Source: Euperipatoides rowelli
Lineage: Eukaryota; Onychophora; Udeonychophora; Euonychophora; Peripatopsidae
DNA length: 12,768 bases
Direction: 5' to 3' (one strand)
NCBI GenBank assembly: GCA_003024985.2
Contig: PXIH01S0037431.1
The notes under the pieces: model-generated
What the model was told of the DNA's origin: nothing
Databases searched by the model: none
The model's input: only the letters and a program-made list of their open reading frames with translations
Program-made: the position numbers and the translations under genes
In this document: one piece after another, positions 1 through 8,330 of the stretch
Layout of the letters: every line of letters begins with the position of its first letter
Position numbering within the stretch: position 1 is the first letter of the stretch

Positions 1-7
1 CATCCAT

Positions 8-75
8 AAAATCATCCAACCTATGCTTAAAAAAAATCATCCAACCTATGCTTAAAATAAAATCATCCAACCTTG
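8..75. repeat. Short tandem repeat, about 2.7 copies of a 25-26 bp unit
   Basis: The core ATCATCCAACC starts at 11, 36 and 62, giving spacings of 25 and 26 bases. The first two copies continue with CTATGCTTAAA; the third breaks off into CTTGCTGG. Length varies in the A-rich linker between units. The array reaches close to the window edge, so more copies may lie upstream. It has no CRISPR character: there are no unique spacers and the whole unit repeats. Confidence 0.88.
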
Positions 76-1259
76 CTGGACTATGGTCTGTTGTTGTCTG
101 GCATATTTGTATTTGTATTTGTATAACAATGGATAAAATATATTTTAATATAATTTTATTTAATGCCAAGTTATTGGGTGCATAATAATTAATGAAATAA
201 ATCCTAGATCCGTTAATAAATAATTCCAAAATAATAAATCTGTCAGATGACTTAACTATCTTATATCCATTTTACCCAAAGATTTATCAATCATAATGCA
301 TAAACCCCTTCTTGAAGATTGAGATCTCCTGTGAAACATATAATATTGATTTTCGAAAATGGCAAGCCCAGATGTATTTTGTTGCTTTAATTTCATTTCC
401 TGAAAGAAGGCTATATTTATTTGCTTTCCAATAAGATAATTGTAAAGCGGCTTCTTCTTTCTAAATGTGTTTAAACCCTGTGTTAAGAGATATAGTCTTT
501 AAAGATGAATTAGTATCTGCCATTATGAAAACAAAAGAAATTTAACATACAAATTAGCTTTATCATCTTATTCATATAACCCATGATCATGAAAGCATAC
601 TTTAGTGAATAAGTATTACTAATATAAGATATAATCCTTATGATTAAAACCATAGCATAAAAATTATCATTCATTTTGATATGACAAAACATATTGAAAA
701 CCTAGTCACAGCTTAATCATTGACATGACTGTCTATTGATATCAACACAATTAATATTGTAGCTAAGATATAGAAGGGCAGTCATAATAATCAAAAAGAC
801 CACACTATATAAATCATAAAAACTGTACAATTTTAAGGACATTGACACTCAAACTAAACATATAACTTGTATACATAATGTTTGTGCAGTTCTAAAAGAT
901 CATAGTTTCTAATATTTAACAAAAAAAGCAACCACAAATACATCACCATATTCTGGTCAGTAATATTAAGATCCGGTACCCAACAGCTGATCCATATTCA
1001 GTTCAGCACCAATGATACACCAACTCACCAGCAAACCAAAACCAGCTTCTTTCTGCTACCACACAAGAACCTTCTTCATATAGCAAACATTCTAGAACAA
1101 AATCAAATATCATCAGCACTCTTAACATAATAGCTGTATGAGAATTCCAGTAACTTACACAATTCAAGGGATAAGGTATTTCTATACAAAACACAACATT
1201 TATTACTAAGTCTTGTTACCATAATTTGAGGTAGATAATGAGGACTTAAATTTTAGCTG
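76..1259. other. AT-rich stretch with no recognisable gene
   Basis: I see nothing I can name here on either strand. A small ATTTGT-type simple repeat of about three units lies at 104-122. The open frames at 510-692 and 1003-1194 (both minus) have the composition of chance AT-rich ORFs and match no family I recognise. The part just below 1260 lies downstream of the minus-strand RRM/CCHC pseudogene. It could be that gene's old 3' untranslated region, but no polyadenylation or element end could be fixed. Confidence 0.6.
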
Positions 1260-2115
1260 CTACCCTAGTTGATCCAATTGCTGCTTAGACAACCTTAACC
1301 CCATGCTGTGATCATCAACTATTTTGATCCGCTTATCATGAAGTATAGCATTACTGTTAGAATTGTCAGATTCATTAGTTAGCAAGGGTCGAAGACACGA
1401 CAATCTTTAAAATATCTCCTCCTATTGATTCTTCTCCACTACTAGTCTGTTGAACTGGATATAAAGTTTTAGTCTCCTCAGCAAAGCATGCCTCTAAGGC
1501 AACACACATGAATGATCCTTAGGCACATGGTCCTTACATCTTCTACACCACTTGAAATAACAGTGTGCAACATTATGAGTATCCTTTTTGCATCGAAAAC
1601 ACAATTGTTTCCTGAGCCTAGTCTGGAGCCAATCACAAAGGCCATTGGAAGACTCAATGGCATAGGACAAACTATTCAAATTAGTATTGTCATTCAGTGC
1701 AAACGTGATGTATACCGGAGTAGTGTTAATAAACTTAACCTCATTAATTTTTATCACCGTAGGCTTCAGCGTAAGACTTTCTCCATGGGGTTTAAAATAC
1801 AAGGTATTTCCTTCTAAACCACCTTGGCTGGCATCCACAGTATTGTTAAGCCAAAAGTGTTCAATGACGGCATNGAGTTTGCATGAAAACAAAGAACTCT
1901 GCTAGGCAATTAGATTCCTTACAGAACACTACCTCCAATGCTTCTGCAGTTTGAAAGTCTACGAAATTATAATAAGAATCTTTGACTTACTGAATTCTGA
2001 CAGACTATCAGTTCAGATTGAGTGAGTCGAGAACATCTATCAGTATACTGAATTGAAATGGCAACGGCCTATACTCCGCAAGAACAATGACGAACACTGT
2101 AGAGGTTTCTCCCCC
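1260..2115 (-). pseudogene. Broken RRM-like plus CCHC zinc-knuckle protein (LINE ORF1/Gag-like or ZCCHC3-like)
   Basis: Read from 2115 downward, this is a decayed nucleic-acid-binding protein. Frame one (2115 to about 1890) starts right after a TAG. It reads like an RRM-type fold: a first strand with TVFVIVLAEY, a helix-like segment FSILIDVLDSLNL, three in-frame stops (TGA-TAG at 2010-2005, then a TAA), and an RNP1-like strand YYNFVDFQTAEALEVV. A shift then leads into frame two (1892-1494), which ends in two knuckles. The first is C-x2-C-x4-H-x4-C (CFRCKKDTHNVAHC). The second, CRRCKDHVPKDHSC, keeps its three cysteines but has no His at the standard place. A further shift opens a hydrophilic, acidic tail (1497-1378), then a last frame to a stop at 1260-1262. 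RRM-like folds followed by CCHC knuckles are known from ORF1 proteins of several non-LTR retrotransposons and from ZCCHC3-like proteins. No endonuclease ORF is visible beyond 1260, so the LINE reading is unproven. Position 1874 is ambiguous. Confidence 0.68.
1506..1601 (-). other. Double CCHC zinc-knuckle segment
   Basis: This is the best-preserved part of the pseudogene. In the frame read from 1892, residues C98, C101, H106 and C111 fit the retroviral-type zinc knuckle spacing exactly. C116, C119 and C129 form a second knuckle whose expected His position holds Pro, although His lies at 122 and 127. Basic residues precede the first knuckle (RLRKQLCFRC), as is usual where such knuckles bind single-stranded nucleic acid. 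Binding is inferred from the motif only. Confidence 0.85.
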
Positions 2116-2116
2116 C

Positions 2117-2890
2117 TAAGATGAATACCATCTAAAGTTTGCAATGACTTTGAAGTGCATAGACACTGATTGAGTGTTTAATCGAGACATTATCAATGTT
2201 ACCAGAAGACAAAGTAATACCTAAGACAAAGAACATAGCTTCACCAGTAGGCTAACATAGACACAATAGCATTGTAGATTGCAATGCAAGCCAAGACATT
2301 TCAAGAATAGTTTTAGCAAAATTTCTTCAACCATACAAGAAATTGCTAAACTACTTACATAACTTATTAAGAAACTCAAAGACTTACTTGATAGAACAAG
2401 AAAAATACATATAAACAGGATAAATAATAACTGGACTAAATGTTCATATTGAGCATGCATCCCCTGCGCAAGACGTTCATCACCAAAGCTCATGGGAGAA
2501 TGATGTGTTTATTTTTAGTGAATTGTATATTTACTTTAAATATAATACATCTGATCTGATTTACAGCCCAAGAAATAAAATTCTGACCACATTGCCTCCT
2601 ATAACCTTTGCCTAGTTTGCACTCTTAAATTAAGGAATTTAACCCACTTTATATTCAAACATAATGATTTTTTGCACACTTTTTCATGTAAAAATTTGAA
2701 TTTGTTGCCCTTTAAACTTCTAAACATTGAGATTTCATCCACTTATTGTTTATAAATTTGTAATTGGTTCAACTTGGCACTCCAAGAATAATAATTTTGA
2801 TCCATTTGATAATTAAAATTAACTGATATATCAAAATATTTTTTATTGTATAATAATTAAATATCCAAGTTTGAAATAGAATTAACCTGG
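2117..2890. other. AT-rich stretch, no confident gene; possible upstream exon of the minus-strand pseudogene
   Basis: A minus-strand frame opens with ATG at 2493 and reads MSFGDERLAQGMHAQYEHLV before turning into hydrophobic, low-information sequence ending at 2221. The first 20 residues are better balanced than their surroundings and lie upstream of the RRM/CCHC pseudogene on the same strand, so an old 5' exon is conceivable. A donor-like CAA|GTAAGTC lies downstream in that strand, and an acceptor-like TTAG ends at 2116. None of this is decisive. The rest is AT-rich sequence without recognisable content. Confidence 0.35.
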
Positions 2891-3085
2891 CTGAACTAGG
2901 AATAACTTGATCATTCAAACAAAATCCATGTTTGAGATCTGGTTCAACTGAAGTTGAAATAATTGTACACGAGAAATCACCTGTAATATACTGTTTCATT
3001 GTTTTTCACACCAAAAGTTCATTTCTTGGAAGGAAGGGTAGGTAAGGAATGATGAATATTATTTGCTGAAAGTTTTAATGGTTAT
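2890..3085 (+). pseudogene. C-terminal fragment of an RTE-like LINE reverse transcriptase (plus-strand copy)
   Basis: This short relic is coded on the plus strand. It begins with RNNLIIQTK (2898-2924), matching the conserved R-N-x2-I-x2-Q-T-K segment after the polymerase domain of RTE-type ORFs. In a shifted frame an LKLK stretch (2948-2959) and a His-Glu/Arg-rich piece correspond to the family's LKWxWAGHVAR segment. About 3040-3075 corresponds to the R-W-x-D-D-[IE] element near the protein end (AGGAATGATGAA). The same order of blocks occurs in reverse orientation at 3120-3300. There are several frameshifts and stops, and all polymerase motifs are missing. I rely on remembered family patterns, so the clade is likely but not proven. 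Confidence 0.6.
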
Positions 3086-3212
3086 TAAACACCTTTTATT
3101 ATTTTTAAACATATTTTCATAGATAAAAATTTCAGCAATCTATGTTCATCATTCTTCTCCCCTCCACTCTAGTAATACATTTCTGTGTGTGACAAACAAG
3201 TTCATCTATTAC
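2983..3212. repeat. Large imperfect inverted repeat at the junction of two RTE 3' ends
   Basis: The left arm runs from 2983 to about 3085 and the right arm from 3212 back to about 3121, with a short AT-rich centre near 3086-3120. Matching blocks, read outward to inward, are GTAATA, GTTT(T/G)TCACAC, a purine-rich block of the GGAAGG type, GAATGATGAA, and TTGCTGAAA. Arms are diverged with small gaps but stay collinear. The repeat arises because the plus-strand and minus-strand RTE fragments end tail to tail with the same 3' coding region. Confidence 0.72.
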
Positions 3213-5055
3213 CTTATTCCCTTGCTATATGCCTACTCATTTTCATTTTAAAAATTATTTACATTGAAATAATATCACAAAGCTTTGTTTGCACTCTCAT
3301 CTGTTTAATCTTTTTTCTAACCTTCATTACCCCTATTACCTATATCATACACCTCTCCAAACTTCTTTGAGTGGTTTGTAATTTTTTGAACCAACTTTGA
3401 TTTGGCTGTCCAAATTTGAGCATCATATGTCATCACTGCTAGATCTAAGGAAAGATTTATTTTTGAAAGCTATTTAACTTTAAAAAAGTGATCCATCCAT
3501 TTTCATTCTTCTGTTGATATTAAACAACTAATTTTCACTTGTAGAGATCATTTAATCCAAATAAATTGGTTCTTTGATCTGTTTATTTATGATACCATTT
3601 ACTTCAACCACTTTAGATTGAATACATTTGTTGAACAATACTTTGGACTTTCATAGGTTGATTTTCATGTCTGCTTTGAGCTAGTATTACTTTTGGACTT
3701 GAAGCAAATAAAATAATATCATCAGAAAAACAAAGATTATTCAAATAGGCTCCATTTATCTGCAGTACAATACATTCACAATCTAGACTTCTAAAGAGTT
3801 CCTCAAGTGTAGCAGTGAATAATATTAGGAGATTGTTTTACGTTGATGAACACCTTTGTGGATTTGGATCTTGTTAGTATCTTCGTGAGGTCACTGTGGA
3901 TGATGCCTTATTTTTTGTTGTTGATCAAATCATTATGTATTTTTAATTCCTAGTTTCTTCTGGCATACAAGACAAATGAAGTACATATTAATGCAAAGGC
4001 TATTTCATAGTCAACAGTCCTTGTTAAAGAGGATGTTCATAATCATTTCATCTTTGAATACTTTCTTGTATTACTTGCAATTGGTTCACAGTGCAAAATT
4101 CATTCCTGAAACCAGTTTGTTATTTTTATTGCACCTCATCCAGTTCTTTTTTAAATCTGTTTGTCATAACTTTGGCAAAATTTTTATATATAACTGCTAA
4201 CAAGTTTAAATATATTTATCATTTTTTTTCTAATAAAAGTATTACATCAGCATTACTTTAACTGCTTGATGTATTCCATTGTTTAAGAAATCTGTAAAAT
4301 ACTGAGCATGTGCTTTTTAGTTAACTTCCACCTGTTTTTAAAATAGCAGTTTTGTGTTTTGTCCAGTGCCTTTCCATTCTTTGTCACTGTGTGCTTCACT
4401 TCTGTGATCGCATCTGGTACATCAATCATTGGGTTTCAAATCATTTTTGTATAATTTAATTTATCCTTTTTAATGCTGCATCACCTGAACTGTTTAGTTT
4501 TCTTAATACTTTTATTTTCTTCAGTATTGTCTTCTTGTTCAAACCTCAGTTAAACTGCATGCAAGTGCTCTGAAATGTGTCTTCAAAATGTTTTATAGAG
4601 GTTAACATATTTCATTTTGAACCTTGAATCTTACTTGGTTTCATTTCACATAGTTTTTTTTCATTTGATTTTTAGTCTCTTTTATTATCTTCTTATAGAG
4701 TTTGTCGTCACTTGACCACAATGCATGTGAAGCATCCGGGATATTTCATTGATGGTACTATTGATATCTAGACTTTATACTTCTTCCTGCATACCTAGTA
4801 GTGCACTGAATTTATTGCTGAATTCTGATTCCATTGGAACTCATATGTATGTTTATTAAGGTTCTTGAGATCAATTCACTAAAACTTCCTTTTGTCAAGT
4901 TAACCCTTTCAAGAGCTGTATTTTGAATGGTTAGACATCTGATTCTTAACTAGCCTGTGGTCACTGCCTGAGTTGAATTGGTTTAGTACTAAGTCTTTCA
5001 TTCTGTTCTTATTTTTGACAAGTATGAAATAAGTTTTATTCAATGATGTTATAAA
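3120..5055 (-). pseudogene. 5'-truncated, decayed RTE-like LINE (endonuclease end plus reverse transcriptase)
   Basis: Read from 5055 down, the parts of an RTE-type ORF appear in the right order. First comes the end of the endonuclease/phosphatase-type endonuclease, with NKTYFILVKNK and the hallmark GSDHRLV at 4968-4948. Next is a linker region including EFSNKFSALL and NSTINEISRM. Then comes the start of the reverse transcriptase (PDAITEVKHTVTK-like), a degraded middle with VDYEIAFA, and the active-site block. The active-site frame, open from about 3840 to 3616, holds LFTATLEELFRSLD and the catalytic FSDD (3729-3718) in place of the usual FADD. Further down are MTYDAQIW (about 3435-3405) and VQTKLCDII, and the C-terminal HIARE near 3230. 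Many stops and frameshifts separate these blocks, so the copy is dead. The N-terminal endonuclease is absent, as expected for 5' truncation during target-primed reverse transcription. Plus-strand ORFs inside it (3185-3370, 3976-4200) are antisense shadows. Confidence 0.85.
3718..3729 (-). other. Reverse transcriptase catalytic box FSDD
   Basis: On the minus strand the codons TTT TCT GAT GAT give F-S-D-D, followed by IILFASSP. This is the polymerase metal-binding motif (usually F/Y-A-D-D in LINEs), and the following hydrophobic strand agrees with the family. The Ala-to-Ser change is a conservative variant. The two Asp residues survive although the flanking gene is broken. Confidence 0.85.
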
Positions 5056-5877
5056 CTAAAACTTACTTACCTTATACAGCATAAATGGAAAGTAAAAACT
5101 AAACACAATGCACACAGAAAGCATTACAAAGATCAAGGGAAAAGAAAAAAAATATTAACATTGGGTTTAAGAAAATATTACACCTCCACCACTAAGAATT
5201 AAAAGGTTCTATGTCCATTTTCACTTTTTTCAAGCTGTCGTGTGAGTTGATTCTTAAAATCATAACATTCCATCTTTTTTTGTCTTTATTTTCCTGTCCA
5301 TTCTTGCGACTGAGATATAAACAGAATTATAAAGTTCTATCTCCAAATCATTTAATTTTTTTTAGTATTACCAGGTTCTTTCTACAGTGGACGATATTAT
5401 CAATTGATTCATCACCACTACTATAAATCATCACTTGTAGTATCACTGAAATGATTCTTTTACAAGAAGAAGACCCGAGCAGGTATTCTTTTTTAGTGAG
5501 GAACAAACTTATTTCCTTTCTTATTTTTAATGTGCTTCTTCCTTTTTCTTTTTAAAACAATTTTAACTATTATTGCTGCATCCTGATGTGGCAGCTGTGC
5601 AGATTCAATACATGGAATAGGATGAAAAGTAGTGACATTATTTTTACTTAAATTATTTTTTTTCTTGTGATAATATAATTTTTTGTGATAAAGTAACATC
5701 AGACAGATCTAGAGTTCTTAGCATTAACAAACAGACAGTCATAAAGGATAATAGGCTGATTATACTGGAGTCAAACATTCACTCTCATTTAGAAGCAAGT
5801 AGGGAAGAACCCACAGATTGATCAAAATTATTTTCAGCAAAAAAAAAAATTCAAACATATTGCTAAGCATAACTTTT
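5056..5877. other. AT-rich stretch without an assignable gene
   Basis: This lies just beyond the 5' truncation point of the minus-strand RTE copy. A consensus-like splice donor AAG|GTAAGT is present on the minus strand (intron side 5070-5065), preceded by a pyrimidine-rich tract ending in TTTAG. No supporting coding exon could be shown. On the minus strand around 5370-5200 a Lys/Glu/Leu-rich, coiled-coil-like reading (LNDLEIELYNS, then KNQLTRQLEKSE in another frame) hints at a further decayed ORF that I do not recognise. The open frames at 5211-5426 (plus) and 5493-5699 (minus) look like chance ORFs. Confidence 0.45.
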
Positions 5878-5952
5878 AAGCCAATTCATCATTAATGTTC
5901 CCAATAAAGGCTTTAAAGCCTATATTAGAAAACATTAATGATGAATTGGCTT
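5878..5952. repeat. Near-perfect 75-nt hairpin (nested palindrome)
   Basis: The 22-nt arm at 5878-5899 (AAGCCAATTCATCATTAATG followed by TT) is the exact reverse complement of 5931-5952. The 31-nt centre is itself foldable: AATA (5903-5906) pairs with TATT (5923-5926), and AGGCTTTAAAGCCT (5908-5921) is a perfect 14-nt palindrome on nearly the same axis. The whole forms one long stem with small bulges. Perfect arms inside otherwise decayed DNA point to recent origin or selection. Candidates are a fold-back element, a hairpin RNA precursor, or an extrusion-prone palindrome. Confidence 0.93.
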
Positions 5953-6141
5953 TAATGATTTGTATTGAATACAATTTACCATACTGTACCACAGTTAATA
6001 ATAACATGATCAATTTATACAGCAAAACATATTACTTCTACCTTTAACTTTTTAAAAAAAACATTAACATCATTAATTTCAGCAGAAACTGGAACATCAA
6101 AGCTGAAACATTTTTTTTAGCATTAAAATGTAATAGGGGAC

Positions 6142-6217
6142 TTAATTTTCTATTGAATATTTGTAAAGATAGTTTTGATAAACATCAATGAATATGTATT
6201 TAAAAGAGGCATTCCAT
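6142..6217. repeat. Diverged direct repeat, copy 1
   Basis: This copy aligns over about 75 bases with 6472-6548, about 330 bases downstream. Shared blocks are TAATTTTCT, TTTGTAAAGA, TTTTGATAAACA or TTTGATAAACA, and AAAAGA-GCATT. Spacing within the repeat is preserved with only one or two single-base gaps. On the minus strand both copies encode similar peptides. The copy also contains half of an 11-nt inverted repeat, CATCAATGAAT (6184-6194), matched by ATTCATTGATG at 6228-6238. Confidence 0.75.
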
Positions 6218-6471
6218 TTTGTAAGGAATTCATTGATGCTTTAAAGTCAATATGACCTAAATTATCTTGACAACCTCATGAGGGGAATATTAATTGAAAT
6301 TATAACTTCATTTTTGTTGATGCCCTTTTTGATGAAGTGTAACTGAACATTATCAATTACATTGGGCAGTTCCTGAAATTTTACAGTTTGGCAAATTTTA
6401 AATAATAGTGTTTGTCTAATGAGTAGAATTGTTGCATGTAGTCACTTAATGCTTGGGAAAATGAGAAAACT

Positions 6472-6548
6472 ATAATTTTCTGTATTAAATTTTTGTAAAG
6501 AGAGATTTGATAAACAACAGTGAACATTGCTGTAAAAGAAGCATTACA
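6472..6548. repeat. Diverged direct repeat, copy 2
   Basis: This is the partner of 6142-6217. It reads ATAATTTTCTG, TTTTTGTAAAGAGAG, TTTGATAAACAACAG and AAAAGAAGCATTACA in the same order. Similarity fades on both sides, so the repeat is about 75 bases long. It may be an old local duplication or two copies of a protein-coding module in the unassigned minus-strand tract. Confidence 0.75.
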
Positions 6549-6600
6549 GAAGAAAAAAGTTGTAACTATCTTTGAACTCAACATCATAATAATATATGTA

Positions 6601-6939
6601 TAACACTGTATATATGATCTCATCACAATCATGAGAAAAGAACAAGAGATATAGGAGAGAAGAATACGATTACTATACTGTGTGCATGTGTATTATGTTA
6701 TATAAGAGCTGGCTATCAAGAATAAACCTAATGTTACATCTCATTTAAATTGGTCTTCTATGGTAAGCATAACATACTGTATCTCTAAGCAACCTAAAAC
6801 AACAACATAACACTAGTGATGATTACAAGGTTAAAGAAAACAAGAAATAAGTAAATCATAAAAAAAAATGGATGTGAATAGCATCTATCCAACATAACAT
6901 GAACATAACACATACAAATTTAGCAAATGCTTCCTTTAT
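6601..6939. other. AT-rich stretch, nothing recognised
   Basis: It lies between the unassigned minus-strand tract and the Gypsy remnant. No repeat, gene or element terminus could be identified, and I did not find a long terminal repeat for the Gypsy copy here. Confidence 0.5.
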
Positions 6940-7113
6940 TTAATTGCAGCAACAAAATTCAAACATTAGGTCAATGATGGACTAAATACATGCAAGGTTA
7001 AAACAATCAGACAATGGAAGAAAACATGTCATTCTTTTACATTAATTGGGAGAGGAAACTAATGATATTTTTGAAACTTTGCCTGAAATAGGAACAACAT
7101 ATTATGAGACAGC

Positions 7114-7133
7114 AAAAAAAAAAAAAAAAAAAA
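7114..7133. repeat. Run of 20 A inside the gag relic
   Basis: Twenty adenines follow AGC and precede GCTTTTACAAAT. The gag reading frame upstream (codon starts at 7046 plus multiples of three) and downstream (7104 plus multiples of three) differ, and the switch falls at or next to this run. In related Gag proteins this position carries a short Ala/Lys-rich helix, so the run probably grew by slippage from an AAA codon stretch. Its length in the assembly may be inexact. Confidence 0.9.
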
Positions 7134-7598
7134 GCTTTTACAAATATTTTTGTCCCATGGTATGCATTGAATTTCCAAATCAAATTGTCTAAATTTGATT
7201 TGGAATATGTTGAGAAATTTCTCACTAGGCTGAGAAAAAGTGTGACAAAATGTAAATTTTGGTCATTTCAAGATAAATTAAATCTTGACTCATTAATGGG
7301 TACAAGGCAACATATTAAGAAGATGTGCTTTAAGAACATATGAAGTTACTTAAATTTGATAAAACTACTGAAGTTTTAGAATATACTCAAAAAAGAACAG
7401 CATCTTATCAACAATGTTAAATGCCATTAAGCCCAGAGCAACTGTGAGTGATGTAATGAGGATAATACACAAATGTCAATTAAAAAATTTATAAAAAAAC
7501 AAAACAATGAAAGCAATACAACATTGGGATAAACCATGATACAATATAAAAAGTAATGTGTATGAACAACAAGAAAAACAATAAAAAATTAACAAGGT

Positions 7599-7670
7599 TG
7601 TCAATATTGTAAAGCACTAAGTAAGCAGTGTCATTTGTGTGGAAAATACAACCAATATGCTAGTATATGC
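7599..7670 (+). other. Gag nucleocapsid zinc knuckle with a lost histidine
   Basis: One frame reads CQYCKALSKQCHLCGKYNQY then ASIC. The outer CxxC plus the inner C-x2-C-x4-Q-x4-C keeps the spacing of the CCHC knuckle, but the zinc-binding His is Gln, one base away (CAA for CAC/CAT). An adjacent Cys pair ahead of the knuckle is common in Mag-like Gypsy elements. The substitution fits decay of a dead copy. Confidence 0.8.
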
Positions 7671-7835
7671 TTATGGACTAAAATAAACAGAAAAGGAAAA
7701 AGACAACCTTGGTTAAAGAATATCACAGTAAGAACATTGGAATCAACAACTAAAGAAAACACAAATAGGTCAAATTTTATCTTTTCCGAGAGTTATATCA
7801 CATTAAACATATTAGTAACAAAACTAATATTAAGC

Positions 7836-7925
7836 TTCTTACAGACTCAGGAGCGTCTGTAAATAGAATAAATAAGAAAGATTTTGATACAATAAGCTTA
7901 AAGCCAACATTACATACAGTAAACT
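7836..7925 (+). other. Retroviral-type aspartic protease active site (DSGA)
   Basis: The frame LLTDSGASVNRINKKDF carries the catalytic D-S-G-A at 7844-7855 with a hydrophobic run in front, as in retropepsins of Gypsy elements. The protease dimerises to cut the Gag-Pol polyprotein. A TAA closes the frame at 7925. The protein seems to continue a few codons later in another frame (YLYGKNTPLAMKGQF), so a short indel broke it. Confidence 0.85.
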
Positions 7926-8330
7926 AAGTTGAGTTATATGTATCTATATGGTAAAAATACTCCATTAGCAATGAAAGGACAATTTAATATTGAAGTAAAG
8001 TATAAAGACAAAAAGTCATTGACATTTCTTTTTGGTCAGCAACTCAAAAGGTCCATCAGTTCCTAGTAAATCAACATCACTTAAATTAAATCTTATTAAA
8101 TTTGTTAATACCATTGAAACTACTAATAATGACTATGAAATACACATCACTAAACACAGTCCACATTTTTTCAAAGAATAGGAAAATGCAAAGGTACAAG
8201 ATAAAACTACATTACATTATCATAATGAATTATGTTTAACAATCCATATTCAGTAAATATGATATCTTTTCATTATAAAACCTATCATTGCATCTCATTA
8301 GACAACTTACCATTCTAATAAATACCACTT

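Larger units (their letters stand above)
5960..6600 (-). pseudogene. Unassigned coding-like tract on the minus strand
   Basis: Reading downward, several blocks look more protein-like than chance AT-rich DNA. A block at about 6440-6262 has no stop and reads through KFQELPNVIDNVQLHF and KKGINKNEVIISINIP. The same frame resumes after stops with SINEFLTKWNASFKYIFIDV and YQNYLYKYSIEN (about 6240-6145). Another frame gives FSFDVPVSAEINDVNVFF and then KKLKVEVICFAV (about 6110-6010). Upstream, the minus-strand ORF at 6632-6381 contains NASFTAMFTVVYQISLYKN, which resembles NASFKYIFIDVYQNYLYK of the lower block, so the protein may have contained a repeated module. I do not recognise the family. If real, it is a dead copy with at least three frame breaks. 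Confidence 0.33.
6940..8330 (+). pseudogene. Decayed Ty3/Gypsy-type LTR retrotransposon: gag, zinc knuckle, protease, start of pre-RT
   Basis: Blocks of an LTR-retrotransposon polyprotein follow in order, in changing frames. The capsid part of Gag begins with KHVILLH then LGEETNDIFETLPEIG (7046-7093). After a frameshift at a 20-A run it continues with FVPWYALNFQ and LEYVEKFLTRLRKSVTKCKF (7200-7259), the typical Gag helix with an R-L-R motif and Cys. A later frame adds MKLLKFDKTTEVLEYTQKR (about 7340-7395). The nucleocapsid knuckle is at 7599-7670, and the aspartic protease at 7836-7925 with catalytic DSGA. Downstream, YLYGKNTPLAMKGQFNIEVK continues the protease, and QRIGKCKG (8172-8195) matches the short motif ahead of the polymerase. 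A trace of the RRIPFH region may follow near 8280. No polymerase motif was found after that. Stops and frameshifts occur throughout. The double-Cys arrangement with a ChxCgK-type knuckle recalls Mag-like Gypsy elements (inference). No LTRs were seen. Confidence 0.8.

Noticed and set aside
8-75. CRISPR-like array
   Set aside because: The entire 25-26 base unit repeats with no unique spacers, and the surrounding DNA is clearly eukaryotic.
1494-1905. Plus-strand ORFs at 1512-1817 and 1687-1905
   Set aside because: They are shadows of the minus-strand frame that carries the zinc knuckles.
2221-2493. Minus-strand 90-residue ORF as a membrane protein
   Set aside because: After the first 20 residues it is hydrophobic from T-rich sequence; no family resemblance and no similar composition upstream.
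3185-4200. Plus-strand ORFs at 3185-3370 and 3976-4200
   Set aside because: They run antisense through the RTE reverse transcriptase, whose conserved blocks are on the minus strand.
5065-5120. Host micro-exon on the minus strand between TTTAG and AAG|GTAAGT
   Set aside because: The splice-like signals are good, but the 28-base interval has no coding support and pyrimidine-rich AT DNA produces such signals often.
6940-8330. Intact LTR retrotransposon with flanking LTRs
   Set aside because: No direct repeats of LTR size were found on either side, and gag, protease and pre-RT parts are in different frames with stops.
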